From Pristionchus mayeri (taxonomy: Eukaryota; Nematoda; Chromadorea; Rhabditida; Neodiplogasteridae), in the NCBI GenBank assembly GCA_036245805.1, contig BTRK01000003.1, positions 21,541,292 to 21,605,291 on the forward strand: a DNA stretch of 64,000 nt. Direction: 5' to 3'. The translations under genes were made by a program, and so were the position numbers. Below the pieces are notes generated by a model. The model did not search any database. It was not told where the DNA came from and worked only from the letters and a program-made list of their open reading frames with translations. Positions within the stretch are counted from its first letter, which is position 1; every line of letters begins with the position of its first letter. Shown in pieces: positions 1 through 13,399 of this stretch.

Positions 1-3000
1 CAGTATCATCATTTTCACACGTTTTTTAGTTGCTCAATCTAATCACCCTTTCTCTTCAGACGATGGCCAACCTATCACACCTTTCTCTTCAGTGTGAACT
101 ACTTCCTAATCGTCCTTTCTCTTCAGACGATATCTAACACAGTATCATCATTTTCACACGTTTTTTAGTTTCTCAATCTAATCGTCCTTTCTCTTCAGAT
201 GATAGCTAACCTATCACACCTTTATCTTTAGTGTGAACTACTTCCTAATCGTCCTTTCTCTTCAGACGATATCTAACACAGTATCATCATTTTCACACGT
301 TATTTAGTTTCTCAATCTAATCGTCCTTTCTCTTCAGAAGATGGCTAACCTATCACACCTTTATCTTTAGTGTGAACTACTTCCTAATCGTCCTTTCTCT
401 TCAGACGATATCTAACACAGTATCATCATTTTCACACGTTTTTTAGTTGCTCAATCTAATCATCCTTTCTCTTCAGACGATGGCCAACCTATCACACCTT
501 TCTATTCAGTGTGAACTACTTCCTAATCGTCCTTTCTCTTCAGACGATATCTAACACAGTATCATCCTTTTCACACGTTATTTAGTTTCTCAATCTAATC
601 GTCCTTTCTCTTCAGACGATATCTAACACAGTATCATCATTTTCACACGTTTTTTAGTTGCTCAATCTAATCATCCTTTCTCTTCAGACGATGGCCAACC
701 TATCACACCTTTCTCTTCAGTGTGAACTACTTCCTAATCGTCCTTTCTCTTCAGACGATATCTAACACAGTATCATCCTTTTCACACGTTATTTAGTTTC
801 TCAATCTAATCGTCCTTTCTCTTCAGACGATGGCTAACCTATCACACCTTTATCTTTAGTGTGAACTACTTCCTAATCGTCCTTTCTCTTCAGACGATAT
901 CTAACACAGTATCATCATTTTCACACGTTATTTAGTTTCTCAATCTAATCGTCCTTTCTCTTCAGACGATATCTAACACAGTATCATCATTTTCACACGT
1001 TTTTTAGTTGCTCAATCTAATCACCCTTTCTCTTCAGACGATGGCCAACCTATCACACCTTTCTCTTCAGTGTGAACTACTTCCTAATCGTCCTTTCTCT
1101 TCAGACGATATCTAACACAGTATCATCATTTTCACACGTTTTTTAGTTCCTCAATCTAATCGTCCTTTCTCTTCAGACGATGGCTAACCTATCACACCTT
1201 TATCTTTAGTGTGAACTACTTCCTAATCGTCCTTTCTCTTCAGACGATATCTAACACAGTATCATCATTTTCACACGTTATTTAGTTTCTCAATCTAATC
1301 GTCCTTTCTCTTCAGACGATGGCCAACCTATCACACCTTTCTCTTCAGTGTGAACTACTTCCTAATCGTCCTTTCTCTTCAGACGATATCTAACACAGTA
1401 TCATCATTTTCACACGTTATTTAGTTTCTCAATCTAATCGTCCTTTCTCTTCAGACGATGGCCAACCTATCACACCTTTCTCTTCAGTGTGAACTACTTC
1501 CTAATCGTCCTTTCTCTTCAGACGATGGCCAACCTATCACACCTTTATCTTCAGTGTGAACTACTTCCTAATCGTCCTTTCTCTTCAGACGATATCTAAC
1601 ACAGTATCATCATTTTGACACGTTATTTGGTTTCTCAATCTAATCGTCCTTTCTTTTCTGACGATATCTAACACAGTATCATCATTTTGACACGTTATTT
1701 GGTTTCTCAATCTAATCGTCCTTTCTCTTCAGACGATGGCTAACCTATCACACCTTTATCTTTAGTGTGAACTACTTCCTAATCGTCCTTTCTCTTCAGA
1801 CGATATCTAACACAGTATCATCATTTTCACACGTTTTTTTAGTTTCTCAATCTAATCATCCTTTCACTTCAGATGATGGCTAACCTATCACACCTTTCTC
1901 TTCAGTGTAAACTACTTCCTAATCGTCCTTTCTCTTCAGACGATATCTAACACAGTATCATCATTTTCACACGTTTTTTAGTTTCTCAATCTAATCGTCC
2001 TTTCTCTTCAGACGATGGCTAACCTATCACACCTTTCTCTTCAGTGTGAACTACTTCCTAATCGTCCTTTCTCTTCAGACGATATCTAACACAGTATCAT
2101 CATTTTCACACGTTATTTGGTTTCTCAATCTAATCGTCCTTTCTCTTCAGACGATATCTAACACAGTATCATCATTTTCACACGTTTTTTTAGTTTCTCA
2201 TTCTAATCGTCCTTTCTCTTCAGACGATGGCTAACCTATCACACCTTTATCTTTAGTGTGAACTACTTCCTAATCGTCCTTTCTCTTCAGACGATATCTA
2301 ACACAGTATCATCATTTTCACACGTTTTTTAGTTGCTCAATCTAATCATCCTTTCTCTTCAGACGATGGCCAACCTATCACACCTTTCTATTCAGTGTGA
2401 ACTACTTCCTAATCGTCCTTTCTCTTCAGACGATATCTAACACAGTATCATCCTTTTCACACGTTATTTAGTTTCTCAATCTAATCATCCTTTCTCTTCA
2501 GACGATATCTAACACAGTATCATCATTTTCACACGTTTTTTAGTTGCTCAATCTAATCATCCTTTCTCTTCAGACGATGGCTAACCTATCACACCTTTAT
2601 CTTTAGTGTGAACTACTTCCTAATCGTCCTTTCTCTTCAGACGATATCTAACACAGTATCATCATTTTCACACGTTATTTAGTTTCTCAATCTAATCGTC
2701 CTTTCTCTTCAGACGATATCTAACACAGTATCATCATTTTCACACGTTTTTTAGTTGCTCAATATAATCATCCTTTCTCTTCAGACGATGGCCAACCTAT
2801 CACATCTTTCTCTTCAGTGTGAACTACTTCCTAATCGTCCTTTCTCTTCAGACGATATCTAACACAGTATCATCCTTTTCACACGTTATTTAGTTTCTCA
2901 ATCTAATCGTCCTTTCTCTTCAGACGATGGCTAACCTATCACACCTTTATCTTTAGTGTGAACTACTTCCTAATCGTCCTTTCTCTTCAGACGATATCTA

Positions 3001-4469
3001 ACACAGTATCATCATTTTCACACGTTATTTAGTTTCTCAATCTAATCGTCCTTTCTCTTCAGACGATATCTAACACAGTATCATCATTTTCACACGTTTT
3101 TTAGTTGCTCAATCTAATCACCCTTTCTCTTCAGACGATGGCCAACCTATCACACCTTTCTCTTCAGTGTGAACTACTTCCTAATCGTCCTTTCTCTTCA
3201 GACGATATCTAACACAGTATCATCATTTTCACACGTTTTTTAGTTCCTCAATCTAATCGTCCTTTCTCTTCAGACGATGGCTAACCTATCACACCTTTAT
3301 CTTTAGTGTGAACTACTTCCTAATCGTCCTTTCTCTTCAGACGATATCTAACACAGTATCATCATTTTCACACGTTATTTAGTTTCTCAATCTAATCGTC
3401 CTTTCTCTTCAGACGATGGCCAACCTATCACACCTTTCTCTTCAGTGTGAACTACTTCCTAATCGTCCTTTCTCTTCAGACGATGGCCAACCTATCACAC
3501 CTTTATCTTCAGTGTGAACTACTTCCTAATCGTCCTTTCTCTTCAGACGATATCTAACACAGTATCATCATTTTGACACGTTATTTGGTTTCTCAATCTA
3601 ATCGTCCTTTCTCTTCAGACGATATCTAACACAGTATCATCATTTTCACACGTTATTTGGTTTCTCAATCTAATCGTCCTTTCTCTTCAGACGATATCTA
3701 ACACAGTATCATCATTTTCACACGTTTTTTTAGTTTCTCATTCTAATCGTCCTTTCTCTTCAGACGATGGCTAACCTATCACTCCTTTATCTTCAGTGTG
3801 AACTACTTCCTAATCGTCCTTTCTCTTCAGACGATATCTAACACAGTATCATCATTTTGACACGTTATTTGGTTTCTCATTCTACTCGTCCTTTCTCTTC
3901 AGACGATGGCTAACCTATCACACCTTTCTCTTCAGTGTGAACTACTTCCTAATCGTCCTTTCTCTTCAGACGATATCTAACACAGTATCATCATTTTCAC
4001 ACGTTTTTTAGTTTCTCAATCTAATCGTCCTTTCTCTTCAGATGATGGCTAACCTATCACACCTTTCTCTTCAGTGTGAACTACTTCCTAATCGTCCTTT
4101 CTCTTCAGACGATATCTAACACAGTATCATCATTTTCACACGTTTTTTAGTTTCTCAATCTAATCGTCCTTTCTCTTCAGATGATGGCTAACCTATCACA
4201 CCTTTCTCTTCAGTGAAAACTACTTCCTAATCGTCCTTTCTCTTCAGACGATATCTAACACAGTATCATCATTTCCACTTTTTTTAGTTTCTCAATCTAA
4301 TCGTCCTTTCTCTTCAGACGATGGCTAACCTATCACACCTTTATCTTTAGTGTGAACTACTTCCTAATCGTCCTTTCTCTTCAGACGATATCTAACACAA
4401 TATCATCATTTTCACATGTTATTTAGTTTCTCAATCTAATCGTCCTTTCTCTTCAGACGATATCTAACA

Positions 4470-5500
4470 CAGTATCATCATTTTCACACGTTTTTTAGTT
4501 GCTCAATCTAATCACCCTTTCTCTTCAGACGATGGCCAACCTATCACACCTTTCTCTTCAGTGTGAACTACTTCCTAATCGTCCTTTCTCTTCAGACGAT
4601 ATCTAACACAGTATCATCATTTTCACACGTTTTTTAGTTTCTCAATCTAATCGTCCTTTCTCTTCAGATGATAGCTAACCTATCACACCTTTATCTTTAG
4701 TGTGAACTACTTCCTAATCGTCCTTTCTCTTCAGACGATATCTAACACAGTATCATCATTTTCACACGTTATTTAGTTTCTCAATCTAATCGTCCTTTCT
4801 CTTCAGAAGATGGCTAACCTATCACACCTTTATCTTTAGTGTGAACTACTTCCTAATCGTCCTTTCTCTTCAGACGATATCTAACACAGTATCATCATTT
4901 TCACACGTTTTTTAGTTGCTCAATCTAATCATCCTTTCTCTTCAGACGATGGCCAACCTATCACACCTTTCTATTCAGTGTGAACTACTTCCTAATCGTC
5001 CTTTCTCTTCAGACGATATCTAACACAGTATCATCCTTTTCACACGTTATTTAGTTTCTCAATCTAATCATCCTTTCTCTTCAGACGATATCTAACACAG
5101 TATCATCATTTTCACACGTTTTTTAGTTGCTCAATCTAATCATCCTTTCTCTTCAGACGATGGCTAACCTATCACACCTTTATCTTTAGTGTGAACTACT
5201 TCCTAATCGTCCTTTCTCTTCAGACGATATCTAACACAGTATCATCATTTTCACACGTTATTTAGTTTCTCAATCTAATCGTCCTTTCTCTTCAGACGAT
5301 ATCTAACACAGTATCATCATTTTCACACGTTTTTTAGTTGCTCAATATAATCATCCTTTCTCTTCAGACGATGGCCAACCTATCACATCTTTCTCTTCAG
5401 TGTGAACTACTTCCTAATCGTCCTTTCTCTTCAGACGATATCTAACACAGTATCATCCTTTTCACACGTTATTTAGTTTCTCAATCTAATCGTCCTTTCT
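4470..5500. repeat. Block duplicated from the left end of the array (offset 4469)
   Basis: The first several hundred bases of the window recur here with the same order of monomers and the same private variants, for example TCTATTCAGT at 501 and again at 4970. A third copy of that variant at 2387 has a different left context but the same right context, including AATATAATCA at 2761 and 5344 (offset 2583). The breakpoints fall between monomers, as expected for unequal exchange inside a satellite. Confidence 0.85.
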
Positions 5501-7330
5501 CTTCAGACGATGGCTAACCTATCACACCTTTATCTTTAGTGTGAACTACTTCCTAATCGTCCTTTCTCTTCAGACGATATCTAACACAGTATCATCATTT
5601 TCACACGTTATTTAGTTTCTCAATCTAATCGTCCTTTCTCTTCAGACGATATCTAACACAGTATCATCATTTTCACACGTTTTTTAGTTGCTCAATCTAA
5701 TCACCCTTTCTCTTCAGACGATGGCCAACCTATCACACCTTTCTCTTCAGTGTGAACTACTTCCTAATCGTCCTTTCTCTTCAGACGATATCTAACACAG
5801 TATCATCATTTTCACACGTTTTTTAGTTCCTCAATCTAATCGTCCTTTCTCTTCAGACGATGGCTAACCTATCACACCTTTATCTTTAGTGTGAACTACT
5901 TCCTAATCGTCCTTTCTCTTCAGACGATATCTAACACAGTATCATCATTTTCACACGTTATTTAGTTTCTCAATCTAATCGTCCTTTCTCTTCAGACGAT
6001 GGCCAACCTATCACACCTTTCTCTTCAGTGTGAACTACTTCCTAATCGTCCTTTCTCTTCAGACGATGGCCAACCTATCACACCTTTATCTTCAGTGTGA
6101 ACTACTTCCTAATCGTCCTTTCTCTTCAGACGATATCTAACACAGTATCATCATTTTGACACGTTATTTGGTTTCTCAATCTAATCGTCCTTTCTTTTCA
6201 GACGATATCTAACACAGTATCATCATTTTCACACGTTTTTTAGTTTCTCAATCTAATCGTCCTTTCTCTTCAGATGATGGCTAACCTATCACACCTTTCT
6301 CTTCAGTGTAAACTACTTCCTAATCGTCCTTTCTCTTCAGACGATATCTAACACAGTATCATCATTTCCACTTTTTTTAGTTTCTCAATCTAATCGTCCT
6401 TTCTCTTCAGACGATGGCTAACCTATCACACCTTTATCTTTAGTGTGAACTACTTCCTAATCGTCCTTTCTCTTCAGACGATATCTAACACAGTATCATC
6501 ATTTTCACATGTTATTTAGTTTCTCAGTCTAATCGTCCTTTCTCTTCAGACGATATCTAACACAGTATCATCATTTTCACACGTTTTTTAGTTGCTCAAT
6601 CTAATCACCCTTTCTCTTCAGACGATGGCCAACCTATCACACCTTTCTCTTCAGTGTGAACTACTTCCTAATCGTCCTTTCTCTTCAGACGATATCTAAC
6701 ACAGTATCATCATTTTCACACGTTTTTTAGTTTCTCAATCTAATCGTCCTTTCTCTTCAGATGATAGCTAACCTATCACACCTTTATCTTTAGTGTGAAC
6801 TACTTCCTAATCGTCCTTTCTCTTCAGACGATATCTAACACAGTATCATCATTTTCACACGTTATTTAGTTTCTCAATCTAATCGTCCTTTCTCTTCAGA
6901 AGATGGCTAACCTATCACACCTTTATCTTTAGTGTGAACTACTTCCTAATCGTCCTTTCTCTTCAGACGATATCTAACACAGTATCATCATTTTCACACG
7001 TTATTTAGTTTCTCAATCTAATCGTCCTTTCTCTTCAGACGATGGCTAACCTATCACACCTTTATCTTTAGTGTGAACTACTTCCTAATCGTCCTTTCTC
7101 TTCAGACGATATCTAACACAGTATCATCATTTTCACACGTTATTTAGTTTCTCAATCTAATCGTCCTTTCTCTTCAGACGATATCTAACACAGTATCATC
7201 ATTTTCACACGTTTTTTAGTTGCTCAATCTAATCACCCTTTCTCTTCAGACGATGGCCAACCTATCACACCTTTCTCTTCAGTGTGAACTACTTCCTAAT
7301 CGTCCTTTCTCTTCAGACGATATCTAACAC

Positions 7331-10300
7331 ATTATCATCATTTTCACACGTTTTTTAGTTCCTCAATCTAATCGTCCTTTCTCTTCAGACGATGGCTAAC
7401 CTATCACACCTTTATCTTTAGTGTGAACTACTTCCTAATCGTCCTTTCTCTTCAGACGATATCTAACACAGTATCATCATTTTCACACGTTATTTAGTTT
7501 CTCAATCTAATCGTCCTTTCTCTTCAGACGATGGCCAACCTATCACACCTTTCTCTTCAGTGTGAACTACTTCCTAATCGTTCTTTCTCTTCAGACGATG
7601 GCCAACCTATCACACCTTTATCTTCAGTGTGAACTACTTCCTAATCGTCCTTTCTCTTCAGACGATATCTAACACAGTATCATCATTTTGACACGTTATT
7701 TGGTTTCTCAATCTAATCGTCCTTTCTTTTCAGACGATATCTAACACAGTATCATCATTTTCACACGTTTTTTAGTTTCTCAATCTAATCGTCCTTTCTC
7801 TTCAGATGATGGCTAACCTATCACACCTTTCTCTTCAGTGTAAACTACTTCCTAATCGTCCTTTCTCTTCAGACGATATCTAACACAGTATCATCATTTC
7901 CACTTTTTTTAGTTTCTCAATCTAATCGTCCTTTCTCTTCAGACGATGGCTAACCTATCACACCTTTATCTTTAGTGTGAACTACTTCCTAATCGTCCTT
8001 TCTCTTCAGACGATATCTAACACAGTATCATCATTTTCACATGTTATTTAGTTTCTCAGTCTAATCGTCCTTTCTCTTCAGACGATATCTAACACAGTAT
8101 CATCATTTTCACACGTTTTTTAGTTGCTCAATCTAATCACCCTTTCTCTTCAGACGATGGCCAACCTATCACACCTTTCTCTTCAGTGTGAACTACTTCC
8201 TAATCGTCCTTTCTCTTCAGACGATATCTAACACAGTATCATCATTTTCACACGTTTTTTAGTTTCTCAATCTAATCGTCCTTTCTCTTCAGATGATAGC
8301 TAACCTATCACACCTTTATCTTTAGTGTGAACTACTTCCTAATCGTCCTTTCTCTTCAGACGATATCTAACACAGTATCATCATTTTCACACGTTATTTA
8401 GTTTCTCAATCTAATCGTCCTTTCTCTTCAGAAGATGGCTAACCTATCACACCTTTATCTTTAGTGTGAACTACTTCCTAATCGTCCTTTCTCTTCAGAC
8501 GATATCTAACACAGTATCATCATTTTCACACGTTATTTAGTTTCTCAATCTAATCGTCCTTTCTCTTCAGACGATATCTAACACAGTATCATCATTTTCA
8601 CACGTTTTTTAGTTGCTCAATCTAATCACCCTTTCTCTTCAGACGATGGCCAACCTATCACACCTTTCTCTTCAGTGTGAACTACTTCCTAATCGTCCTT
8701 TCTCTTCAGACGATATCTAACACAGTATCATCATTTTCACACGTTTTTTAGTTTCTCAATCTAATCGTCCTTTCTCTTCAGACGATGGCTAACCTATCAC
8801 ACCTTTATCTTTAGTGTGAACTACTTCCTAATCGTCCTTTCTCTTCAGACGATATCTAACACAGTATCATCATTTTCACACGTTATTTAGTTTCTCAATC
8901 TAATCGTCCTTTCTCTTCAGAAGATGGCTAACCTATCACACCTTTATCTTTAGTGTGAACTACTTCCTAATCGTCCTTTCTCTTCAGACGATATCTAACA
9001 CAGTATCATCATTTTCACATGTTATTTAGTTTCTCAGTCTAATCGTCCTTTCTCTTCAGACGATATCTAACACAGTATCATCATTTTCACACGTTTTTTA
9101 GTTGCTCAATCTAATCACCCTTTCTCTTCAGACGATGGCCAACCTATCACACCTTTCTCTTCAGTGTGAACTACTTCCTAATCGTCCTTTCTCTTCAGAC
9201 GATATCTAACACATTATCATCATTTTCACACGTTTTTTAGTTCCTCAATCTAATCGTCCTTTCTCTTCAGACGATGGCTAACCTATCACACCTTTATCTT
9301 TAGTGTGAACTACTTCCTAATCGTCCTTTCTCTTCAGACGATATCTAACACAGTATCATCATTTTCACACGTTATTTAGTTTCTCAATCTAATCGTCCTT
9401 TCTCTTCAGACGATGGCCAACCTATCACACCTTTCTCTTCAGTGTGAACTACTTCCTAATCGTTCTTTCTCTTCAGACGATGGCCAACCTATCACACCTT
9501 TATCTTCAGTGTGAACTACTTCCTAATCGTCCTTTCTCTTCAGACGATATCTAACACAGTATCATCATTTTGACACGTTATTTGGTTTCTCAATCTAATC
9601 GTCCTTTCTTTTCAGACGATATCTAACACAGTATCATCATTTTCACACGTTTTTTAGTTTCTCAATCTAATCGTCCTTTCTCTTCAGATGATGGCTAACC
9701 TATCACACCTTTCTCTTCAGTGTGAACTACTTCCTAATCGTCCTTTCTCTTCAGACGATATCTAACACAGTATCATCATTTTCACACGTTTTTTAGTTTC
9801 TCAATCTAATCGTCCTTTCTCTTCAGATGATAGCTAACCTATCACACCTTTATCTTTAGTGTGAACTACTTCCTAATCGTCCTTTCTCTTCAGACGATAT
9901 CTAACACAGTATCATCATTTTCACACGTTATTTAGTTTCTCAATCTAATCGTCCTTTCTCTTCAGAAGATGGCTAACCTATCACACCTTTATCTTTAGTG
10001 TGAACTACTTCCTAATCGTCCTTTCTCTTCAGACGATATCTAACACAGTATCATCATTTTCACACGTTATTTAGTTTCTCAATCTAATCGTCCTTTCTCT
10101 TCAGACGATGGCTAACCTATCACACCTTTATCTTTAGTGTGAACTACTTCCTAATCGTCCTTTCTCTTCAGACGATATCTAACACAGTATCATCATTTTC
10201 ACACGTTATTTAGTTTCTCAATCTAATCGTCCTTTCTCTTCAGACGATATCTAACACAGTATCATCATTTTCACACGTTTTTTAGTTGCTCAATCTAATC

Positions 10301-11000
10301 ACCCTTTCTCTTCAGACGATGGCCAACCTATCACACCTTTCTCTTCAGTGTGAACTACTTCCTAATCGTCCTTTCTCTTCAGACGATATCTAACACATTA
10401 TCATCATTTTCACACGTTTTTTAGTTCCTCAATCTAATCGTCCTTTCTCTTCAGACGATGGCTAACCTATCACACCTTTATCTTTAGTGTGAACTACTTC
10501 CTAATCGTCCTTTCTCTTCAGACGATATCTAACACAGTATCATCATTTTCACACGTTATTTAGTTTCTCAATCTAATCGTCCTTTCTCTTCAGACGATGG
10601 CCAACCTATCACACCTTTCTCTTCAGTGTGAACTACTTCCTAATCGTTCTTTCTCTTCAGACGATGGCCAACCTATCACACCTTTATCTTCAGTGTGAAC
10701 TACTTCCTAATCGTCCTTTCTCTTCAGACGATATCTAACACAGTATCATCATTTTGACACGTTATTTGGTTTCTCAATCTAATCGTCCTTTCTTTTCAGA
10801 CGATATCTAACACAGTATCATCATTTTCACACGTTTTTTAGTTTCTCAATCTAATCGTCCTTTCTCTTCAGATGATGGCTAACCTATCACACCTTTCTCT
10901 TCAGTGTAAACTACTTCCTAATCGTCCTTTCTCTTCAGACGATATCTAACACAGTATCATCATTTCCACTTTTTTTAGTTTCTCAATCTAATCGTCCTTT
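7331..11000. repeat. Three copies of a 1.2-1.9 kb higher-order block
   Basis: The rare variant ATTATCATCA starts at 7331, 9213 and 10397, and the rare variant TTCTTTCTCT (within TAATCGTTC) at 7581, 9463 and 10647. Both markers give the same spacings, 1882 and 1184 bp. 1184 equals nine A plus eight B monomers, and 1882 equals fifteen A plus twelve B minus a 2-bp deletion variant (CATTTCCACTTTTTTTAG). Confidence 0.85.
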
Positions 11001-13399
11001 CTCTTCAGACGATGGCTAACCTATCACACCTTTATCTTTAGTGTGAACTACTTCCTAATCGTCCTTTCTCTTCAGACGATATCTAACACAGTATCATCAT
11101 TTTCACATGTTATTTAGTTTCTCAGTCTAATCGTCCTTTCTCTTCAGACGATATCTAACACAGTATCATCATTTTCACACGTTTTTTAGTTGCTCAATCT
11201 AATCACCCTTTCTCTTCAGACGATGGCCAACCTATCACACCTTTCTCTTCAGTGTGAACTACTTCCTAATCGTCCTTTCTCTTCAGACGATATCTAACAC
11301 AGTATCATCATTTTCACACGTTTTTTAGTTTCTCAATCTAATCGTCCTTTCTCTTCAGATGATAGCTAACCTATCACACCTTTATCTTTAGTGTGAACTA
11401 CTTCCTAATCGTCCTTTCTCTTCAGACGATATCTAACACAGTATCATCATTTTCACACGTTATTTAGTTTCTCAATCTAATCGTCCTTTCTCTTCAGAAG
11501 ATGGCTAACCTATCACACCTTTATCTTTAGTGTGAACTACTTCCTAATCGTCCTTTCTCTTCAGACGATATCTAACACAGTATCATCATTTTCACACGTT
11601 ATTTAGTTTCTCAATCTAATCGTCCTTTCTCTTCAGACGATATCTAACACAGTATCATCATTTTCACACGTTTTTTAGTTGCTCAATCTAATCACCCTTT
11701 CTCTTCAGACGATGGCCAACCTATCACACCTTTCTCTTCAGTGTGAACTACTTCCTAATCGTCCTTTCTCTTCAGACGATATCTAACACAGTATCATCAT
11801 TTTCACACGTTTTTTAGTTTCTCAATCTAATCGTCCTTTCTCTTCAGACGATGGCTAACCTATCACACCTTTATCTTTAGTGTGAACTACTTCCTAATCG
11901 TCCTTTCTCTTCAGACGATATCTAACACAGTATCATCATTTTCACACGTTATTTAGTTTCTCAATCTAATCGTCCTTTCTCTTCAGAAGATGGCTAACCT
12001 ATCACACCTTTATCTTTAGTGTGAACTACTTCCTAATCGTCCTTTCTCTTCAGACGATATCTAACACAGTATCATCATTTTCACACGTTTTTTAGTTGCT
12101 CAATCTAATCATCCTTTCTCTTCAGACGATGGCCAACCTATCACACCTTTCTCTTCAGTGTGAACTACTTCCTAATCGTCCTTTCTCTTCAGACGATGGC
12201 CAACCTATCACACCTTTATCTTCAGTGTGAACTACTTCCTAATCGTCCTTTCTCTTCAGACGATGGCCAACCTATCACACCTTTCTCTTCAGTGTGAACT
12301 ACTTCCTAATCGTCCTTTCTCTTCAGACGATATCTAACACAGTATCATCATTTTCACACGTTTTTTAGTTTCTCAATCTAATCGTCCTTTCTCTTCAGAC
12401 GATGGCTAACCTATCACACCTTTATCTTTAGTGTGAACTACTTCCTAATCGTCCTTTCTCTTCAGACGATATCTAACACAGTATCATCATTTTCACACGT
12501 TATTTAGTTTCTCAATCTAATCGTCCTTTCTCTTCAGAAGATGGCTAACCTATCACACCTTTATCTTTAGTGTGAACTACTTCCTAATCGTCCTTTCTCT
12601 TCAGACGATATCTAACACAGTATCATCATTTTCACACGTTTTTTAGTTGCTCAATCTAATCATCCTTTCTCTTCAGACGATGGCCAACCTATCACACCTT
12701 TCTCTTCAGTGTGAACTACTTCCTAATCGTCCTTTCTCTTCAGACGATATCTAACACAGTATCATCATTTTCACACGTTATTTAGTTTCTCAATCTAATC
12801 GTCCTTTCTCTTCAGACGATATCTAACACAGTATCATCATTTTCACACGTTTTTTAGTTGCTCAATCTAATCACCCTTTCTCTTCAAACGATGGCCAACC
12901 TATCACACCTTTCTCTTCAGTGTGAACTACTTCCTAATCGTCCTTTCTCTTCAGACGATATCTAACACAGTATCATCATTTTCACACGTTTTTTAGTTTC
13001 TCAATCTAATCGTCCTTTCTCTTCAGACGATGGCTAACCTATCACACCTTTATCTTTAGTGTGAACTACTTCCTAATCGTCCTTTCTCTTCAGACGATAT
13101 CTAACACAGTATCATCATTTTCACACGTTATTTAGTTTCTCAATCTAATCGTCCTTTCTCTTCAGAAGATGGCTAACCTATCACACCTTTATCTTTAGTG
13201 TGAACTACTTCCTAATCGTCCTTTCTCTTCAGACGATATCTAACACAGTATCATCATTTTCACACGTTTTTTAGTTGCTCAATCTAATCATCCTTTCTCT
13301 TCAGACGATGGCCAACCTATCACACCTTTCTCTTCAGTGTGAACTACTTCCTAATCGTCCTTTCTCTTCAGACGATGGCCAACCTATCACACCTTTATC

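Noticed and set aside
2046..2234. Open frame of 62 codons in the satellite (similar ones near 23012 and 36448)
   Set aside because: It is a direct reading of repeat monomers, ends at random stops, and has no codon or protein signature.
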